Positions 18,526 to 27,426 of a stretch of DNA of 64,000 nucleotides are shown here, piece by piece. The notes under the pieces are model-generated. The model saw only the letters and a list, made by a program, of their open reading frames with translations. It was not told the origin of the DNA and did no database searches. The stretch comes from Oscillospiraceae bacterium (GTDB taxonomy: Bacteria > Bacillota > Clostridia > Oscillospirales > Oscillospiraceae), in the NCBI GenBank assembly GCA_020025575.1, contig JAHHRW010000006.1, positions 1 through 64,000 of the forward strand. Reading direction: 5' to 3'. The position numbers and the translations under genes are program-made. Numbering within the stretch: position 1 is the first letter of the stretch; every line of letters starts with the position of its first letter.

Positions 18526-19107
18526 ATGGCCACAGAATTTGAGATAAAATATGTTACCACGGCGGATACGCTGCGTGCCATTGCCGAGCGTTTTCCCGGG
18601 GGCACTTTGATTCCCATGACCACCACCTATTATGATACCCGCGACGGCGCCCTCTCCCAGCGCAGATGGACGCTGCGCCACCGCCAAGAGGGTGAAAAGC
18701 AGGTCTGCACCCTGAAAACCCCCGGTTGCGACGGAATTACCCGTGGGGAATGGGAATGTGACTGCGAACAGATCACCGATGCCATTGCTCCCCTTGCAAA
18801 TACATCCGGCCTCACCCAGCTGATGCACCTGACCCAAAACGGTCTGATTGCCACCTGCGGTGCTGCTTTTGAACGAATTGCAGTACCCGTAAAAATTGGA
18901 GAAAGCACCGCCGAATTGGCTCTGGATCAGGGTTTTCTCATCAACGGCGACAAGCGCATTCCCCTTTGCGAGTGCGAGGTAGAGCTGAAATCCGGAAAAA
19001 AGGAAGATATTTTATCTTTTGCCGCAGATTTGGCAGAAAAATACCATCTAAAGCAGGAAAACCGCAGCAAATTTGCCCGGGCAAAGGCTCTGGGTCAGGA
19101 GGCGTAA
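18526..19107 (+). CDS. CYTH domain protein (triphosphate tunnel metalloenzyme)
   Basis: Likely hydrolase of inorganic triphosphate or a related triphosphate. It has 193 residues with the signature ExExK at the N-terminus (EFEIK, residues 4-8), a KxR-like segment (RHRQEGEKQVCTLKTPG) and the late acidic strand CECEVELKSG near 152, all lining the tunnel in this family. I use the second ATG because it sits eight bases from GGAG while the first is only two away. It begins an operon with a DEDDh exonuclease one base after its stop. Confidence 0.85.
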   Translation: MATEFEIKYVTTADTLRAIAERFPGGTLIPMTTTYYDTRDGALSQRRWTLRHRQEGEKQVCTLKTPGCDGITRGEWECDCEQITDAIAPLANTSGLTQLMHLTQNGLIATCGAAFERIAVPVKIGESTAELALDQGFLINGDKRIPLCECEVELKSGKKEDILSFAADLAEKYHLKQENRSKFARAKALGQEA

Positions 19108-19108
19108 C

Positions 19109-19795
19109 ATGGCACTGGAGACTTTATTTGCAAAATACGATCGGCTGCTGCTGATTGACACCGAAACCACGGGCCTTGACTATGCCCGGGATGAGATCAT
19201 CGAATTTTCCGCCGTTGCGGTGGAACAGGTGGACGGACAGCCCAAGGTGACTTTGAAATACGACCAGCTGGTCACGTTAAGCCCCGGCGGATTTGTTCCT
19301 GCAAAAATCGAACAGCTCACGGGCATTTCTACCGCCGACATCCGAGAGCGGGGCATTCCCAAAACCAGAGTTTGTCGGGACATTGCCCAGATGATCACCG
19401 GCCGCACCCTGCTGCTTGCCTATAACGCCCATTTTGACCTGAGCTTTCTGTTTTACCTGCTGCTGCGAGACGGCGACCCCGCCATTCTCAAGGGCAAGGA
19501 CAAACTGGATCTGCTCACCGTCTACAAAGATCGACATGCTTTCCCCCACAAGCTTTGCAGTGCCATCGAGGCCTACGGACTTTCTGACAAGGTTGTCAAT
19601 TCCCACCGGGCCATTGATGATGTCATTGCCACCGTGGCCGTTATGGAGGCCATGGAAGCAGAAAAGAATGATTTAGAGCGTTATGTCAACCTATTTGGCT
19701 ACAACCCCAAATATGGGATCGAGGGCAAGACCATCGGTTCTGTTACATACAAGCCCCAACCTTACAATTCCACCCGTCCCCTGTACGAAACATAA
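19109..19795 (+). CDS. DEDDh 3'-5' exonuclease (DnaQ-like)
   Basis: Stand-alone exonuclease related to the DNA polymerase III epsilon domain. It has 228 residues. Catalytic residues are visible: DTETTGLD near 16-23 (Exo I), the NAHFDLSFL segment near 105 (Exo II), and HRAIDDV near 170 (Exo III with His), which defines the DEDDh subtype. Without the polymerase part it may act in DNA repair or RNA trimming. AGGAGG precedes the chosen ATG, one base after the CYTH stop codon, so both are surely cotranscribed. Confidence 0.87.
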   Translation: MALETLFAKYDRLLLIDTETTGLDYARDEIIEFSAVAVEQVDGQPKVTLKYDQLVTLSPGGFVPAKIEQLTGISTADIRERGIPKTRVCRDIAQMITGRTLLLAYNAHFDLSFLFYLLLRDGDPAILKGKDKLDLLTVYKDRHAFPHKLCSAIEAYGLSDKVVNSHRAIDDVIATVAVMEAMEAEKNDLERYVNLFGYNPKYGIEGKTIGSVTYKPQPYNSTRPLYET

Positions 19796-19805
19796 GGAGG
19801 TACCA

Positions 19806-20549
19806 ATGGCAAAGTTACTGGAAATTTGCGTAGACTCTTATGAATCCGCCCGCCGGGCAGCACAAGCCGGTGCCAGTCGGTTGGAACTGTGCGCAGACCT
19901 GTTGGTAGGCGGCACTTCTCCCAGTCCTTTTCTGGTAGAACAGGTCACAAACAATCTGGATATCCCCGTTAATGTGCTGCTGCGCCCCCGTTTTGGCGAC
20001 TTTTGCTTTACAAATGAGGAAAAGCAGGTGCTGATTCGGGAAATCGACAGCTGCCGCCAGCTGGGCGCAAATGGCGTGGTCATCGGTGCGCTGACCCCCG
20101 ATGGCGATCTGGATGTGGAATTTTTGCAGGAATGTATGCATCATGTGGGAAATATGAACGTCACCCTGCACCGCTGTTTTGATGTGTGCCGGGACGCATC
20201 CGATGCTTTGGAACATGCTGTTTCTCTGGGAATCGACACCATTCTCACCTCCGGTCAGGCTGCCACCGCTCCGGAAGGCATCCCCCTGCTGAAAGACCTG
20301 CACCAACAGGCCGCCGGCAGAATCCATCTGTTGGCAGGCAGCGGCGTAAATGCGGGCAACATCCGCAGGATTCACGAAGCCACCGGCATCACCCACTTCC
20401 ACCTATCCGGCAAGCGCAGTGAGCCCGGCCCCATGGTCTTCCGCAGAGCGGGCGTTCCCATGGGTCTGCCCATGGCATCAGAATTTGACCGCCAGTACAC
20501 GGATGCAAACGCCGTAAAAGCGGCACTGGATGTGCTTACTTCCCTGTAA
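19806..20549 (+). CDS. cutC: Copper homeostasis protein CutC
   Basis: TIM-barrel protein of the CutC family, linked to copper tolerance in some bacteria, though its biochemical activity is still unclear. It has 247 residues. The family N-terminus LEICVDSYESARRAAQAGA is followed by RLELCADLLVGGTSPS, then FDVCRDASDALEHAVSLG and LLAGSGVNAGNI, with FHLSGKR near the end. AAGGAGG overlaps the end of the exonuclease gene, ten bases before the ATG. It is the last gene of the CYTH operon. Confidence 0.92.
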   Translation: MAKLLEICVDSYESARRAAQAGASRLELCADLLVGGTSPSPFLVEQVTNNLDIPVNVLLRPRFGDFCFTNEEKQVLIREIDSCRQLGANGVVIGALTPDGDLDVEFLQECMHHVGNMNVTLHRCFDVCRDASDALEHAVSLGIDTILTSGQAATAPEGIPLLKDLHQQAAGRIHLLAGSGVNAGNIRRIHEATGITHFHLSGKRSEPGPMVFRRAGVPMGLPMASEFDRQYTDANAVKAALDVLTSL

Positions 20550-20621
20550 TATCACAAAGAAACGGGAAGAACGCATTGATTCTATTCTAACCGGAAAACG
20601 CTAATTTTGATTTCTGCAATA

Positions 20622-20664
20622 AAAAACCAGGGAGCGTATCTGCATGATACGCTCCCTGGTTTTT
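20622..20664. terminator. Bidirectional terminator after cutC
   Basis: A 19-bp stem (AAAACCAGGGAGCGTATC and its complement) has a five-base loop, with A and T runs on the outer sides. It can end both cutC and the convergent proC-DUF1292 unit. Confidence 0.9.
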
Positions 20665-20682
20665 AGCTTGTGTGCCCCATGA

Positions 20683-20976
20683 TTACATCACAGGAGCAGC
20701 TTTTTCGATTTCCTCCGGGGTGTGGGTAGAAACATAATTGATAAAACCCTGCACCACCTTGCGGTCGTTTTCCCCTTCCAGCGGCAGGATTCTGGTCAAA
20801 TCATTGGGGTCATACCGGCAGGCAGACAGAGAAACCGGAGCATCGGTTCCCAGCTGATCCGGGGTATAGAGCATGTAATTTGCCTTGGTTTCCGGAGAAT
20901 AGAAGGTAAACAGCACCTGCATCGTCACGTCCCCCTCAGGGGTGTGCATCACAAAGGTCATTTCTTTTTCGTTCAT
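20683..20976 (-). CDS. DUF1292 domain protein
   Basis: Small cytoplasmic protein of unknown function, 97 residues. It shows the DUF1292 pattern: a beta-rich domain beginning FVMHTPEGDVTMQVLFTF, a YMLYTPDQ segment, and an acidic end with LPLEGENDRKVVQGFINYV. Members are common in Firmicutes, often near yrrK and mltG-type genes; here it follows proC, whose stop codon it overlaps (ATGA). Confidence 0.75.
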   Translation of the reverse strand: MNEKEMTFVMHTPEGDVTMQVLFTFYSPETKANYMLYTPDQLGTDAPVSLSACRYDPNDLTRILPLEGENDRKVVQGFINYVSTHTPEEIEKAAPVM

Positions 20977-21773
20977 TTCATAAACTCCTTATTTCTTTCA
21001 TAGGCCGCAATGACGGCCTCCATCATGCAACTGCGCAGGCCGCCCTTTTCCAGCGCCCTGACACCCTGAATGGTGCTGCCGCCGGGGGAGCAAACCGCAT
21101 CCTTCAGCGCCCCGGGGTGCTGACCAGACTGCTGAACCAGTGCCGCCGTACCAAGCATGGCCTGTGTGGCATAGGTCAGCGCCTTCTGCCGAGGCAGTCC
21201 ACAGGCAACACCGCCATCTGCCATTGCCTCCAGAATCTGACAGAAGAATGCGGGACTACATCCTGAAACGGCACTGCCCGCATCAATCAGGGGCTCCGGC
21301 AAGTGGTCAAACAGACCTGCACCGCCCATGAGTTTCAAAAATTCATCCAAATCTCCATGATTGACCCGCTCATTGGCATCATAAAGAATGAGTCCCTGTC
21401 CCACACCGGCAGGCGTGTTGGGCATAATGCGGATGACGGGATATCCCCCGCCTACCATATCGGCTACATGCTCCATGGTGAGCCCTGCTGCCATGGTCAC
21501 AAGAACCGCATCCATGCGAACCTCTAAAATGGGTCTCAACTCCGTCAAAACCGCCTGCATGTATTGGGGTTTCACGCCCAATACGACGAACTTGGCATCT
21601 CTAGCCACAGCCTCGTTGGTAGATGCCACCATATTGTATTCGGCTGCAAAATCCCGGGCATGCTCCCAGTGCTCGGAGCTGACCAGAATTTCCTTGCCGG
21701 GAACTTTTTTCGCAGCAGCGCAAGCCAGCGCACCGCCCATATTCCCGATGCCGATAAATCCAAATTTCGCCAT
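20973..21773 (-). CDS. proC: Pyrroline-5-carboxylate reductase
   Basis: NAD(P)H-dependent last step of proline synthesis. It has 266 residues, the family length. The Rossmann motif GFIGIGNMGGAL is at residues 4-15, VLGVKPQ near 65, the RIMPNTPA signature near 115, and the C-terminal GGSTIQGVRALEKGG motif near 230. Two adjacent ATGs follow AGGAGGGG; the second has better spacing. The gene overlaps the DUF1292 gene by four bases. No other proline genes are in the window. Confidence 0.94.
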   Translation of the reverse strand: MAKFGFIGIGNMGGALACAAAKKVPGKEILVSSEHWEHARDFAAEYNMVASTNEAVARDAKFVVLGVKPQYMQAVLTELRPILEVRMDAVLVTMAAGLTMEHVADMVGGGYPVIRIMPNTPAGVGQGLILYDANERVNHGDLDEFLKLMGGAGLFDHLPEPLIDAGSAVSGCSPAFFCQILEAMADGGVACGLPRQKALTYATQAMLGTAALVQQSGQHPGALKDAVCSPGGSTIQGVRALEKGGLRSCMMEAVIAAYERNKEFMK

Positions 21774-21836
21774 CATATCCCCTCCTGACATGCTTTTATC
21801 ATATCAGCACTTCCTGCAAAATGCAATCAAATTGCA

Positions 21837-21865
21837 TTGCACCCCGGAAAAACCTGTGCTATACT
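21837..21865 (+). promoter_or_regulatory. Promoter of the aminotransferase gene
   Basis: TTGCAC and TATACT are spaced by 17 bases, about 28 bases before the start codon. Confidence 0.6.
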
Positions 21866-21892
21866 CATTGCATCTATTGTGAGGTGATGATC

Positions 21893-23086
21893 ATGGTGAA
21901 CGCCAGCATGTATGATCTGGGAGCCAACCGCTCCTGCATCCGGGAATTATTTGAGTACGGCCGCCAACGCGCCGCGGTGGTGGGAAAAGAAAATGTATTT
22001 GATTATTCCCTGGGAAATCCTTCGATTCCCGCCCCAAAAGAGGTGAATCAGGCCATAATTCAGGTGCTTTCCCAGATGGATTCCTTACAGGTTCACGGCT
22101 ACACCTCCGCCACGGGAGACTTATCCGCACGGACTGCCATTGCCCAGGATCTGAACCGTCGTTTTGGAGCAGGCGCATCAGAAGAAGACCTGTTCCTTGG
22201 CTGCGGCGCTGCCCCGGAACTTGTCAGCGTGATTCGGGCATTGGCGGTGGAAAATGCCGAATTGATTGCCATAGCGCCGTATTTCCCGGAATACAAGCCC
22301 TTTGTGGAGAGCTGCGGCGGAACATTTCGGGTGGTTCCGGCAGATATCCCCAACTTCCAAATCAATTTTGCCGCCCTGCGCTCCACCATCAACAAAAATA
22401 CCCAGGCGGTGATTTTGAACTCCCCCAATAACCCCTCCGGGACGGTCTACGGGGAAGAAACCCTGAGGGAACTTGCCGACCTGCTGACGGAAAAATCCCT
22501 GCAGATTGGTCACCCCATCTACATCATATCGGACGAGCCTTATCGGGAGCTGGTCTATGACGGGGTGTCCGTTCCCTTTCTCCCCAATCTCTATCCCAAT
22601 ACCATCGTCTGCTACTCCTATTCCAAATCCCTCTCCCTGCCCGGGGAGCGTATCGGCTATGTGTATGTGCCCCGGCAGGCTGCCGACCACGATGCCCTTT
22701 TTGCAGCAATCTGCGGCGCAGCCAGAGCATCGGGGCATGTGTGTGCACCCTCTCTGTGGCAGCATGTCATCGCCCGATGCACCGATCTTCGTCCGAATTT
22801 GACTGCATATGCAGAAAACCGCCGACTGCTGTGGCAGGGCTTACAGTCCTTTGGCTATGAGATGGCACAGCCGGACGGGGCGTTTTACCTGTTTGTCAAA
22901 GCCCCCAATGGCAATGCAAAGGCATTTTCTGACCTTGCCAAAGAACTGGATGTGCTGATTGTCCCCGGGGACGATTTCGGATGCCCGGAATATTTCAGGC
23001 TCTGCTACTGCGTGAGCCGTGACTGCATCCAGCGCAGCCTCCCCCGTTTTGGGGAACTCATGCAGATGGTCAAAAAGGCACGCTAA
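21893..23086 (+). CDS. Pyridoxal-phosphate aminotransferase, class I/II
   Basis: Fold-type I aminotransferase, 397 residues, amino-acid substrate unknown. The fold is clear: SLGNPSIPAP near the N-terminus, GYTSATGDLSARTAIAQDL, NSPNNPSGTVY near 185 (PLP-contacting Asn), ISDEPYRELVYDG near 215 and YSYSKSLSLPGERIGY near 245, which holds the PLP-binding lysine. The C-terminal arginine lies in EYFRLCYCVS. Relatives are often annotated as aspartate or alanine-type aminotransferases. The second ATG after GAGGTG is used. Confidence 0.88.
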   Translation: MVNASMYDLGANRSCIRELFEYGRQRAAVVGKENVFDYSLGNPSIPAPKEVNQAIIQVLSQMDSLQVHGYTSATGDLSARTAIAQDLNRRFGAGASEEDLFLGCGAAPELVSVIRALAVENAELIAIAPYFPEYKPFVESCGGTFRVVPADIPNFQINFAALRSTINKNTQAVILNSPNNPSGTVYGEETLRELADLLTEKSLQIGHPIYIISDEPYRELVYDGVSVPFLPNLYPNTIVCYSYSKSLSLPGERIGYVYVPRQAADHDALFAAICGAARASGHVCAPSLWQHVIARCTDLRPNLTAYAENRRLLWQGLQSFGYEMAQPDGAFYLFVKAPNGNAKAFSDLAKELDVLIVPGDDFGCPEYFRLCYCVSRDCIQRSLPRFGELMQMVKKAR

Positions 23087-23097
23087 GCGTGCCTTTT
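23072..23097. terminator. Terminator overlapping the aminotransferase stop codon
   Basis: AAAAAGGCACGC and GCGTGCCTTTT form a stem whose three-base loop is the TAA stop codon itself. It sits at the end of the convergent DHHW gene too and can work both ways. Confidence 0.8.
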
Positions 23098-23098
23098 C

Positions 23099-24202
23099 TC
23101 ATTTTTTCAGGATTTGGCTGGCATTGAGTACCAAGGGGCTGTAAAGGAACAATACATCCTGATCGGTAAACGAAACATAGTCCGCAAGCGCTTTTGGATA
23201 GACATAACGGGTATCAATCAGGGTGATCTTTGCATAGGACTGCACCAGCAGCGGCGCAAGGGACGACCCAAAGGAATCCCGAAAAATCACCAGTTCCCGC
23301 CGGCTTTCAGCATGGGGATTGGTAATGGTCTGCACCGCCATACCGCCGGAGAGGAACACATCGTAAAGATCCCGGCTGGACAGCTTATCCATGTCGTAAA
23401 TTTCCGTGGTTTTTCCCGTATCATAGGAGAAAACCTGGCAGTCTTCCATCCCTTCCCAGGTCAAATACCGCAACGCATCCGGTGCCATGGGCAGCCCCGC
23501 CTGTCCGTAATAGGCCCCATAAAAGTCCCTGTCCAGCGTCTTTTCCGTAAAATCCTTTGGGATTACCACGCCAAGGGTCCCGGCGATTTTTTCCGCAACC
23601 GGCAGGATTTTGTCCTGACTCCAATGGGTATCCGTGCGGTAGTAGCTCTGTTCGGTCAGGCACTCCGTCAAATCGATAAACTCAGCCCAAGTAAGCTTCT
23701 CCTGCAAAGAATCAAACAGCGCCCCATAGTCCATCCCCAGCACCCCGGAAGATTCTGCCAGATAATATCCCTTATCCGGCGCCACGGCAAAGTAAATTCT
23801 GCACGAAGAATCTGCAAGATACATCCGATACAAATCCGCAAACCGGGCGGCGGCATAGTCAATGGAGTCTTGTTTCAGAGGGTATTCCATCTTTGAAGCA
23901 AACCCTGCATGCAGATAAATTCCGTTGTTGTCCTTTTTCTGCAACCCATAATAATGAAAAACCGCATTCAAGCTGCGGAAATTATCCCGCAATGGGAACT
24001 GATCCACCGCATAGTCTGCAAAATCCTTAGAAAATCCACCGGAAAGCAGATTCTGGGTGCTAATCTCGGGAAACTGCGCCAGCGGGCGGCGCTCCGAATC
24101 CGAGGTTTTGTCCTCCGGTTTCACCCATGCAAACACCGCAAGCGCCAGCCACAGACCAACGACCATCCAAAGGCCAGCATAACGCTTCCAAGTTTTCTTC
24201 AT
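23099..24202 (-). CDS. DHHW-family exported protein (AlgJ/AlgX-like partner of MBOAT)
   Basis: Predicted membrane-anchored, extracytoplasmic SGNH-like protein, 367 residues. A signal anchor is at about 8-26. The family motif appears as DTHWSQ near 193 and a GDSF-like FRDSFGSSL near 310, as in alginate O-acetylation proteins AlgJ and AlgX. It probably accepts an acyl group from the membrane O-acyltransferase encoded immediately upstream and moves it to a surface glycan; the glycan is unknown. The two genes are 12 bases apart on the minus strand. Confidence 0.82.
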   Translation of the reverse strand: MKKTWKRYAGLWMVVGLWLALAVFAWVKPEDKTSDSERRPLAQFPEISTQNLLSGGFSKDFADYAVDQFPLRDNFRSLNAVFHYYGLQKKDNNGIYLHAGFASKMEYPLKQDSIDYAAARFADLYRMYLADSSCRIYFAVAPDKGYYLAESSGVLGMDYGALFDSLQEKLTWAEFIDLTECLTEQSYYRTDTHWSQDKILPVAEKIAGTLGVVIPKDFTEKTLDRDFYGAYYGQAGLPMAPDALRYLTWEGMEDCQVFSYDTGKTTEIYDMDKLSSRDLYDVFLSGGMAVQTITNPHAESRRELVIFRDSFGSSLAPLLVQSYAKITLIDTRYVYPKALADYVSFTDQDVLFLYSPLVLNASQILKK

Positions 24203-24214
24203 TTCGCCGCCCCC

Positions 24215-25588
24215 TTAAAACCGAAAATACAGAAACGGATTAAAGCTGCCATCCACCAGACTGGCGGTGCAGAGCAGTAGCAGCGCTGCCATGACCACAG
24301 GCTCGATCCATTTCCCATCAAAGCGCAGCGCCCAGGATTTTACAACAGGCAGCGCACCCACAATCGCCAAAATAATTACAACCCCATAGCTGCGCAGATA
24401 ATAGAGTGTCTCCAGCGTTACGAGCGGCACATTTCCAAAACCGAACATCCCGCCAATATCGCTTGCCGCCTGAGAAAGGGATGCTGCATTGAATAGCACA
24501 AAGCTGATGCCCACCGCCAGCAGCACATAGCCATGGCGCAGGAAGTTCGGCAGTTTTTGAATACCAGGCACCCACTTTTCCATCAGCAGCAACGCTGCAA
24601 ACAGCAGTCCCCACAGCACAAAATTCCACGCTGCCCCGTGCCAAAGTCCGGTAAACAGCCAAACAAACAGCACATTTCTCAGCCATTTACCCTTGCCTAC
24701 CCGGCTGCCGCCCAGAGGGATGTACAGATAATCCCGGAACCAGCCCCCCAGTGTCATGTGCCAGCGGCGCCAAAATTCCTGTATGGATTTAGAAACATAG
24801 GGATAGTCAAAATTCTCCGGAAAGTGAAACCCGAAAATCCGTCCCAGACCGATTGCCATATCGGAATACCCGGAAAAATCAAAATAAATATGCAGGCTGA
24901 ATACCAGTGCATACAGCCAGTAAAACAGCACGGATTTTTCCCCGGAAGATCGGAATACCTCCACGAAAGCCCCCAGCTGATTGGCTAGGAGTACCTTTTT
25001 CCCAAGACCCATCAGGAATCTGCGCAGTCCCAGTCGAAGATCCTCCATGCCCGTGCGCCGGTTTTTCAGCTCCCGATCCACATCGATATAGCGGACGATA
25101 GGGCCTGCAATCAGCTGAGGGAACAACGAAACATAACAGCCAAAGTCGATGAGGTTTTTCTGAGGCTGCACCTTGCCCCGGTACACATCAATGGTATAGG
25201 ACAGGATCTGAAAGGTGTAAAAGCTGATTCCGATGGGCAGGGCGATTCTGGGCAAAGGGAACGCTGTTCCGAAAATCCCATTTACATTCTCCACCGCAAA
25301 ATCCGCATATTTATAGTATCCAAGCATGGAAAGTCCCGTGACCAGTGACCCAATCAGGAACAATCTGCGTATTTTCTGGGTCTTACCGGCTCCGATGGCA
25401 AGCCCCCATCCATAGTGGAGCGCAATGGAAACCACCATCAGCCCCACCAGCCGGGGCTCCCCCCATGCGTAAAAGAACAGACTGGCGATCAGCAGCCAAA
25501 GATTCCGGGCCCTTACGGGCAGGGCAAAATAGAAAAGAATTACCGCCGGCAGAAAATAAAATAAGAACTCGATACTGGAAAAGAGCAT
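24215..25588 (-). CDS. MBOAT family membrane O-acyltransferase (AlgI/DltB-like)
   Basis: Polytopic acyltransferase that passes acyl groups across the membrane to an outside acceptor. It has 457 residues and about ten membrane helices. Conserved family elements are FFYAWGEPRLVGLM, PIGISFYTFQILSYTID, FSGYSDMAIGLGRIFGF, EFWRRWHMTLGGWFRDY and GLWHGAAWNFVLWG near 325, which contains the catalytic histidine. With the DHHW gene it forms the usual two-gene module for extracellular polysaccharide acylation. DltB is unlikely because no dltA, dltC or dltD is present. Confidence 0.9.
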   Translation of the reverse strand: MLFSSIEFLFYFLPAVILFYFALPVRARNLWLLIASLFFYAWGEPRLVGLMVVSIALHYGWGLAIGAGKTQKIRRLFLIGSLVTGLSMLGYYKYADFAVENVNGIFGTAFPLPRIALPIGISFYTFQILSYTIDVYRGKVQPQKNLIDFGCYVSLFPQLIAGPIVRYIDVDRELKNRRTGMEDLRLGLRRFLMGLGKKVLLANQLGAFVEVFRSSGEKSVLFYWLYALVFSLHIYFDFSGYSDMAIGLGRIFGFHFPENFDYPYVSKSIQEFWRRWHMTLGGWFRDYLYIPLGGSRVGKGKWLRNVLFVWLFTGLWHGAAWNFVLWGLLFAALLLMEKWVPGIQKLPNFLRHGYVLLAVGISFVLFNAASLSQAASDIGGMFGFGNVPLVTLETLYYLRSYGVVIILAIVGALPVVKSWALRFDGKWIEPVVMAALLLLCTASLVDGSFNPFLYFRF

Positions 25589-25606
25589 GATTCTTCGCCT
25601 TTCTTG

Positions 25607-25635
25607 TAAAAAAGCCGCCGCAAATGCGGCGGCTC
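25607..25635 (-). terminator. Terminator of the mntP-vanZ-lipoprotein operon
   Basis: On the minus strand GAGCCGCCGCA pairs with TGCGGCGGCTT around a short loop and runs into six T. Confidence 0.88.
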
Positions 25636-25649
25636 TATGATGTTATCTC

Positions 25650-26177
25650 TTACTTCACAACACGGCTCACGCTGCCGCCGCAGACGGTGGTAAATGCCTC
25701 CACGACCTGATCGGTGGTAACATCGTACTCAGGGTTCAGCATAATGAACATCACCACATCCCCGCAGACAACGGCCTGCTTTTCGGTTGCCTCAACGCAG
25801 ACCCACTTGGCGGTGTTGATGTTCTTCATCATGGTATCCGCCAGCTTGTCTGCTGTTTCGGCATTTTCACAGCGAACCAAAACCAGAGAGTAAGCCTGAG
25901 CGCCCATCATGGACTCAGAGGCCACCGCCTCTACCATGCCATCAGCAGACTCTGCACCGGTGAAACTCTCAACAGAAACCGAATCTGCCAGATCCACAGG
26001 AAAATCCATCAAAGGCAGTTCGATTTTAACATTTTCATAAATCTTGGCAATCAGCTCTGATGCCGTGCCCTCAGGGGACTTTGCAGCGTCGGCAGTACCG
26101 CCATTGCTACCTGCACCGCAGCCTGCCAGTGCAGCAATCACCATGATACACGCCATCACCCATGCAAATTTTTTCAT
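25650..26177 (-). CDS. Predicted lipoprotein, DUF4358-like
   Basis: Secreted lipoprotein of unknown function, 175 residues. The signal peptide ends in the lipobox LAGC near residue 21, followed by a flexible Gly/Ser/Ala stretch. The rest is a small alpha-beta domain (SELIAKIYENVKIELP at about 45; FIMLNPEYDVTTDQVVEAF near the end), similar in layout to DUF4358 lipoproteins of Clostridia; this assignment is tentative. GGAGG precedes the ATG. Its start overlaps the stop of the vanZ-like gene, so it is coupled to it. Confidence 0.65.
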   Translation of the reverse strand: MKKFAWVMACIMVIAALAGCGAGSNGGTADAAKSPEGTASELIAKIYENVKIELPLMDFPVDLADSVSVESFTGAESADGMVEAVASESMMGAQAYSLVLVRCENAETADKLADTMMKNINTAKWVCVEATEKQAVVCGDVVMFIMLNPEYDVTTDQVVEAFTTVCGGSVSRVVK

Positions 26178-26626
26178 TGTGATTTCCTCCACACACGTTT
26201 GTTTTTGAATAGATTGTTTCCAATCAGAATCACAATCAAACCAACGGCAAAACCGGCGGCATCAATCCATACATCCAGCAAACTGGATGCTCGACCGGGC
26301 ACATACAGTTGAATGGTTTCGTCGATGCAGGCAACTGCCAGTCCCACGCCCAGCAGTCCTGCCGGGACTCTCTCCCAATCCAGAACAGCCAGTCCACTAC
26401 AAAGCATGCCAAGCAAGGCAAATTCTGCAAAATGTGCCAATTTCCGGAGCACTGTCTGTACCAGCTCATTCTCCGGCAAAAACGGCAGCAGCTTATGTAA
26501 CAACGCAACCAGACTGCCGCTGACCTCCGAGGACTGATCTCCTGCCACAGCAGAATTGCCCCAAATAAAGGCCAAGTTCATTAGGATAAAAACCACCAGC
26601 AAAATTCGCAGGTGCGTTCTTCTCAT
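26174..26626 (-). CDS. VanZ family membrane protein
   Basis: Small membrane protein, 150 residues, four hydrophobic segments. The VanZ core is visible: LRKLAHFAEFALLGML near 60, and DETIQLYVPGRASSLLDVW near 110. Outside glycopeptide-resistance clusters the role of VanZ-like proteins is unclear; they are common in Firmicutes and no vanA-type genes are here. Its ATG shares one base with the mntP stop (TAATG), and its end overlaps the lipoprotein start, so all three are translationally linked. Confidence 0.85.
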   Translation of the reverse strand: MRRTHLRILLVVFILMNLAFIWGNSAVAGDQSSEVSGSLVALLHKLLPFLPENELVQTVLRKLAHFAEFALLGMLCSGLAVLDWERVPAGLLGVGLAVACIDETIQLYVPGRASSLLDVWIDAAGFAVGLIVILIGNNLFKNKRVWRKSQ

Positions 26627-27201
26627 TATATTACCCCCAAATGCTCCAGCAGGATCTTCAGACCCAAAAGAATCAGAATCGCACCGCCTGCAATTTGTGC
26701 TTTTTTCTCGAACCGGTCACCAAAGACACTTCCAACCTTCACGCCGCCAGCAGACAGGATAAAGGTTGTCACGCCGATCAGCGCCACTGCCATCCAGATA
26801 TTCACATTTCCTGCCATGGCAAGGGAGATTCCCACTGCCAGAGCATCGATGCTGGTAGCAATCGCCAGGACAAACATGGTCTTTGCAGACAAGTCCCCGC
26901 TTTTATCTTCCTGCTCCTGGGCATCGTCCTCAAAAAAGGCTTCCTTTAGCATATTCAAGCCAATAATCACCAACAATCCAAAGGCAACCCAGTGGTCAAA
27001 GGCTTCGATGGCCCCTGCAAACATAGAACCCAGCAAAAATCCGATCAGCGGCATCAATGCCTGAAAAGCACCAAACCAGATTCCGCAGGTGTACATGGTC
27101 TTTCTGTCGGCCCGTTTCAGAGCCAGTCCCTTGCACACAGATACCGCAAAGGCATCCATACTCAGCCCCACAGCCAGAAAAAACAGTTCTCCAAATCCCA
27201 T
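26626..27201 (-). CDS. mntP: Manganese efflux pump MntP
   Basis: Inner-membrane Mn(II) exporter, 191 residues, six helices. Both halves carry the acidic motif of the family: GLSMDAFAVSVCKG near 12 and ATSIDALAVGISLAMAG near 110. A charged cytoplasmic loop rich in Asp and Glu lies between them. I use the ATG after GGAGG; an upstream in-frame start adds 15 unlike residues. First gene of a three-gene operon. A yybP-ykoY manganese riboswitch was looked for in the leader but not clearly seen. Confidence 0.92.
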   Translation of the reverse strand: MGFGELFFLAVGLSMDAFAVSVCKGLALKRADRKTMYTCGIWFGAFQALMPLIGFLLGSMFAGAIEAFDHWVAFGLLVIIGLNMLKEAFFEDDAQEQEDKSGDLSAKTMFVLAIATSIDALAVGISLAMAGNVNIWMAVALIGVTTFILSAGGVKVGSVFGDRFEKKAQIAGGAILILLGLKILLEHLGVI

Positions 27202-27426
27202 AATAACCTCCAAGCCAGTTCGCGGTCGGCCCGGAGACTGGTGCATTCAGAAACTGGTATCTGCTGTGTTATGCCCATCTATGTATCAAAGGCTTACCCG
27301 AAATTTTTATATCTTACGCGCTTGATCTGCGGTTATATCTCTCCGAATCCTGCGCATTTTACGTATTTTATCAAAGCCACCATGGGATGTCAAGGCGAAA
27401 AGAGGAATCACCCGTCTTAAAATTTC

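Noticed and set aside
27202..27300. A yybP-ykoY manganese riboswitch before mntP
   Set aside because: The conserved loop sequences of that riboswitch could not be recognised; only scattered resemblance.
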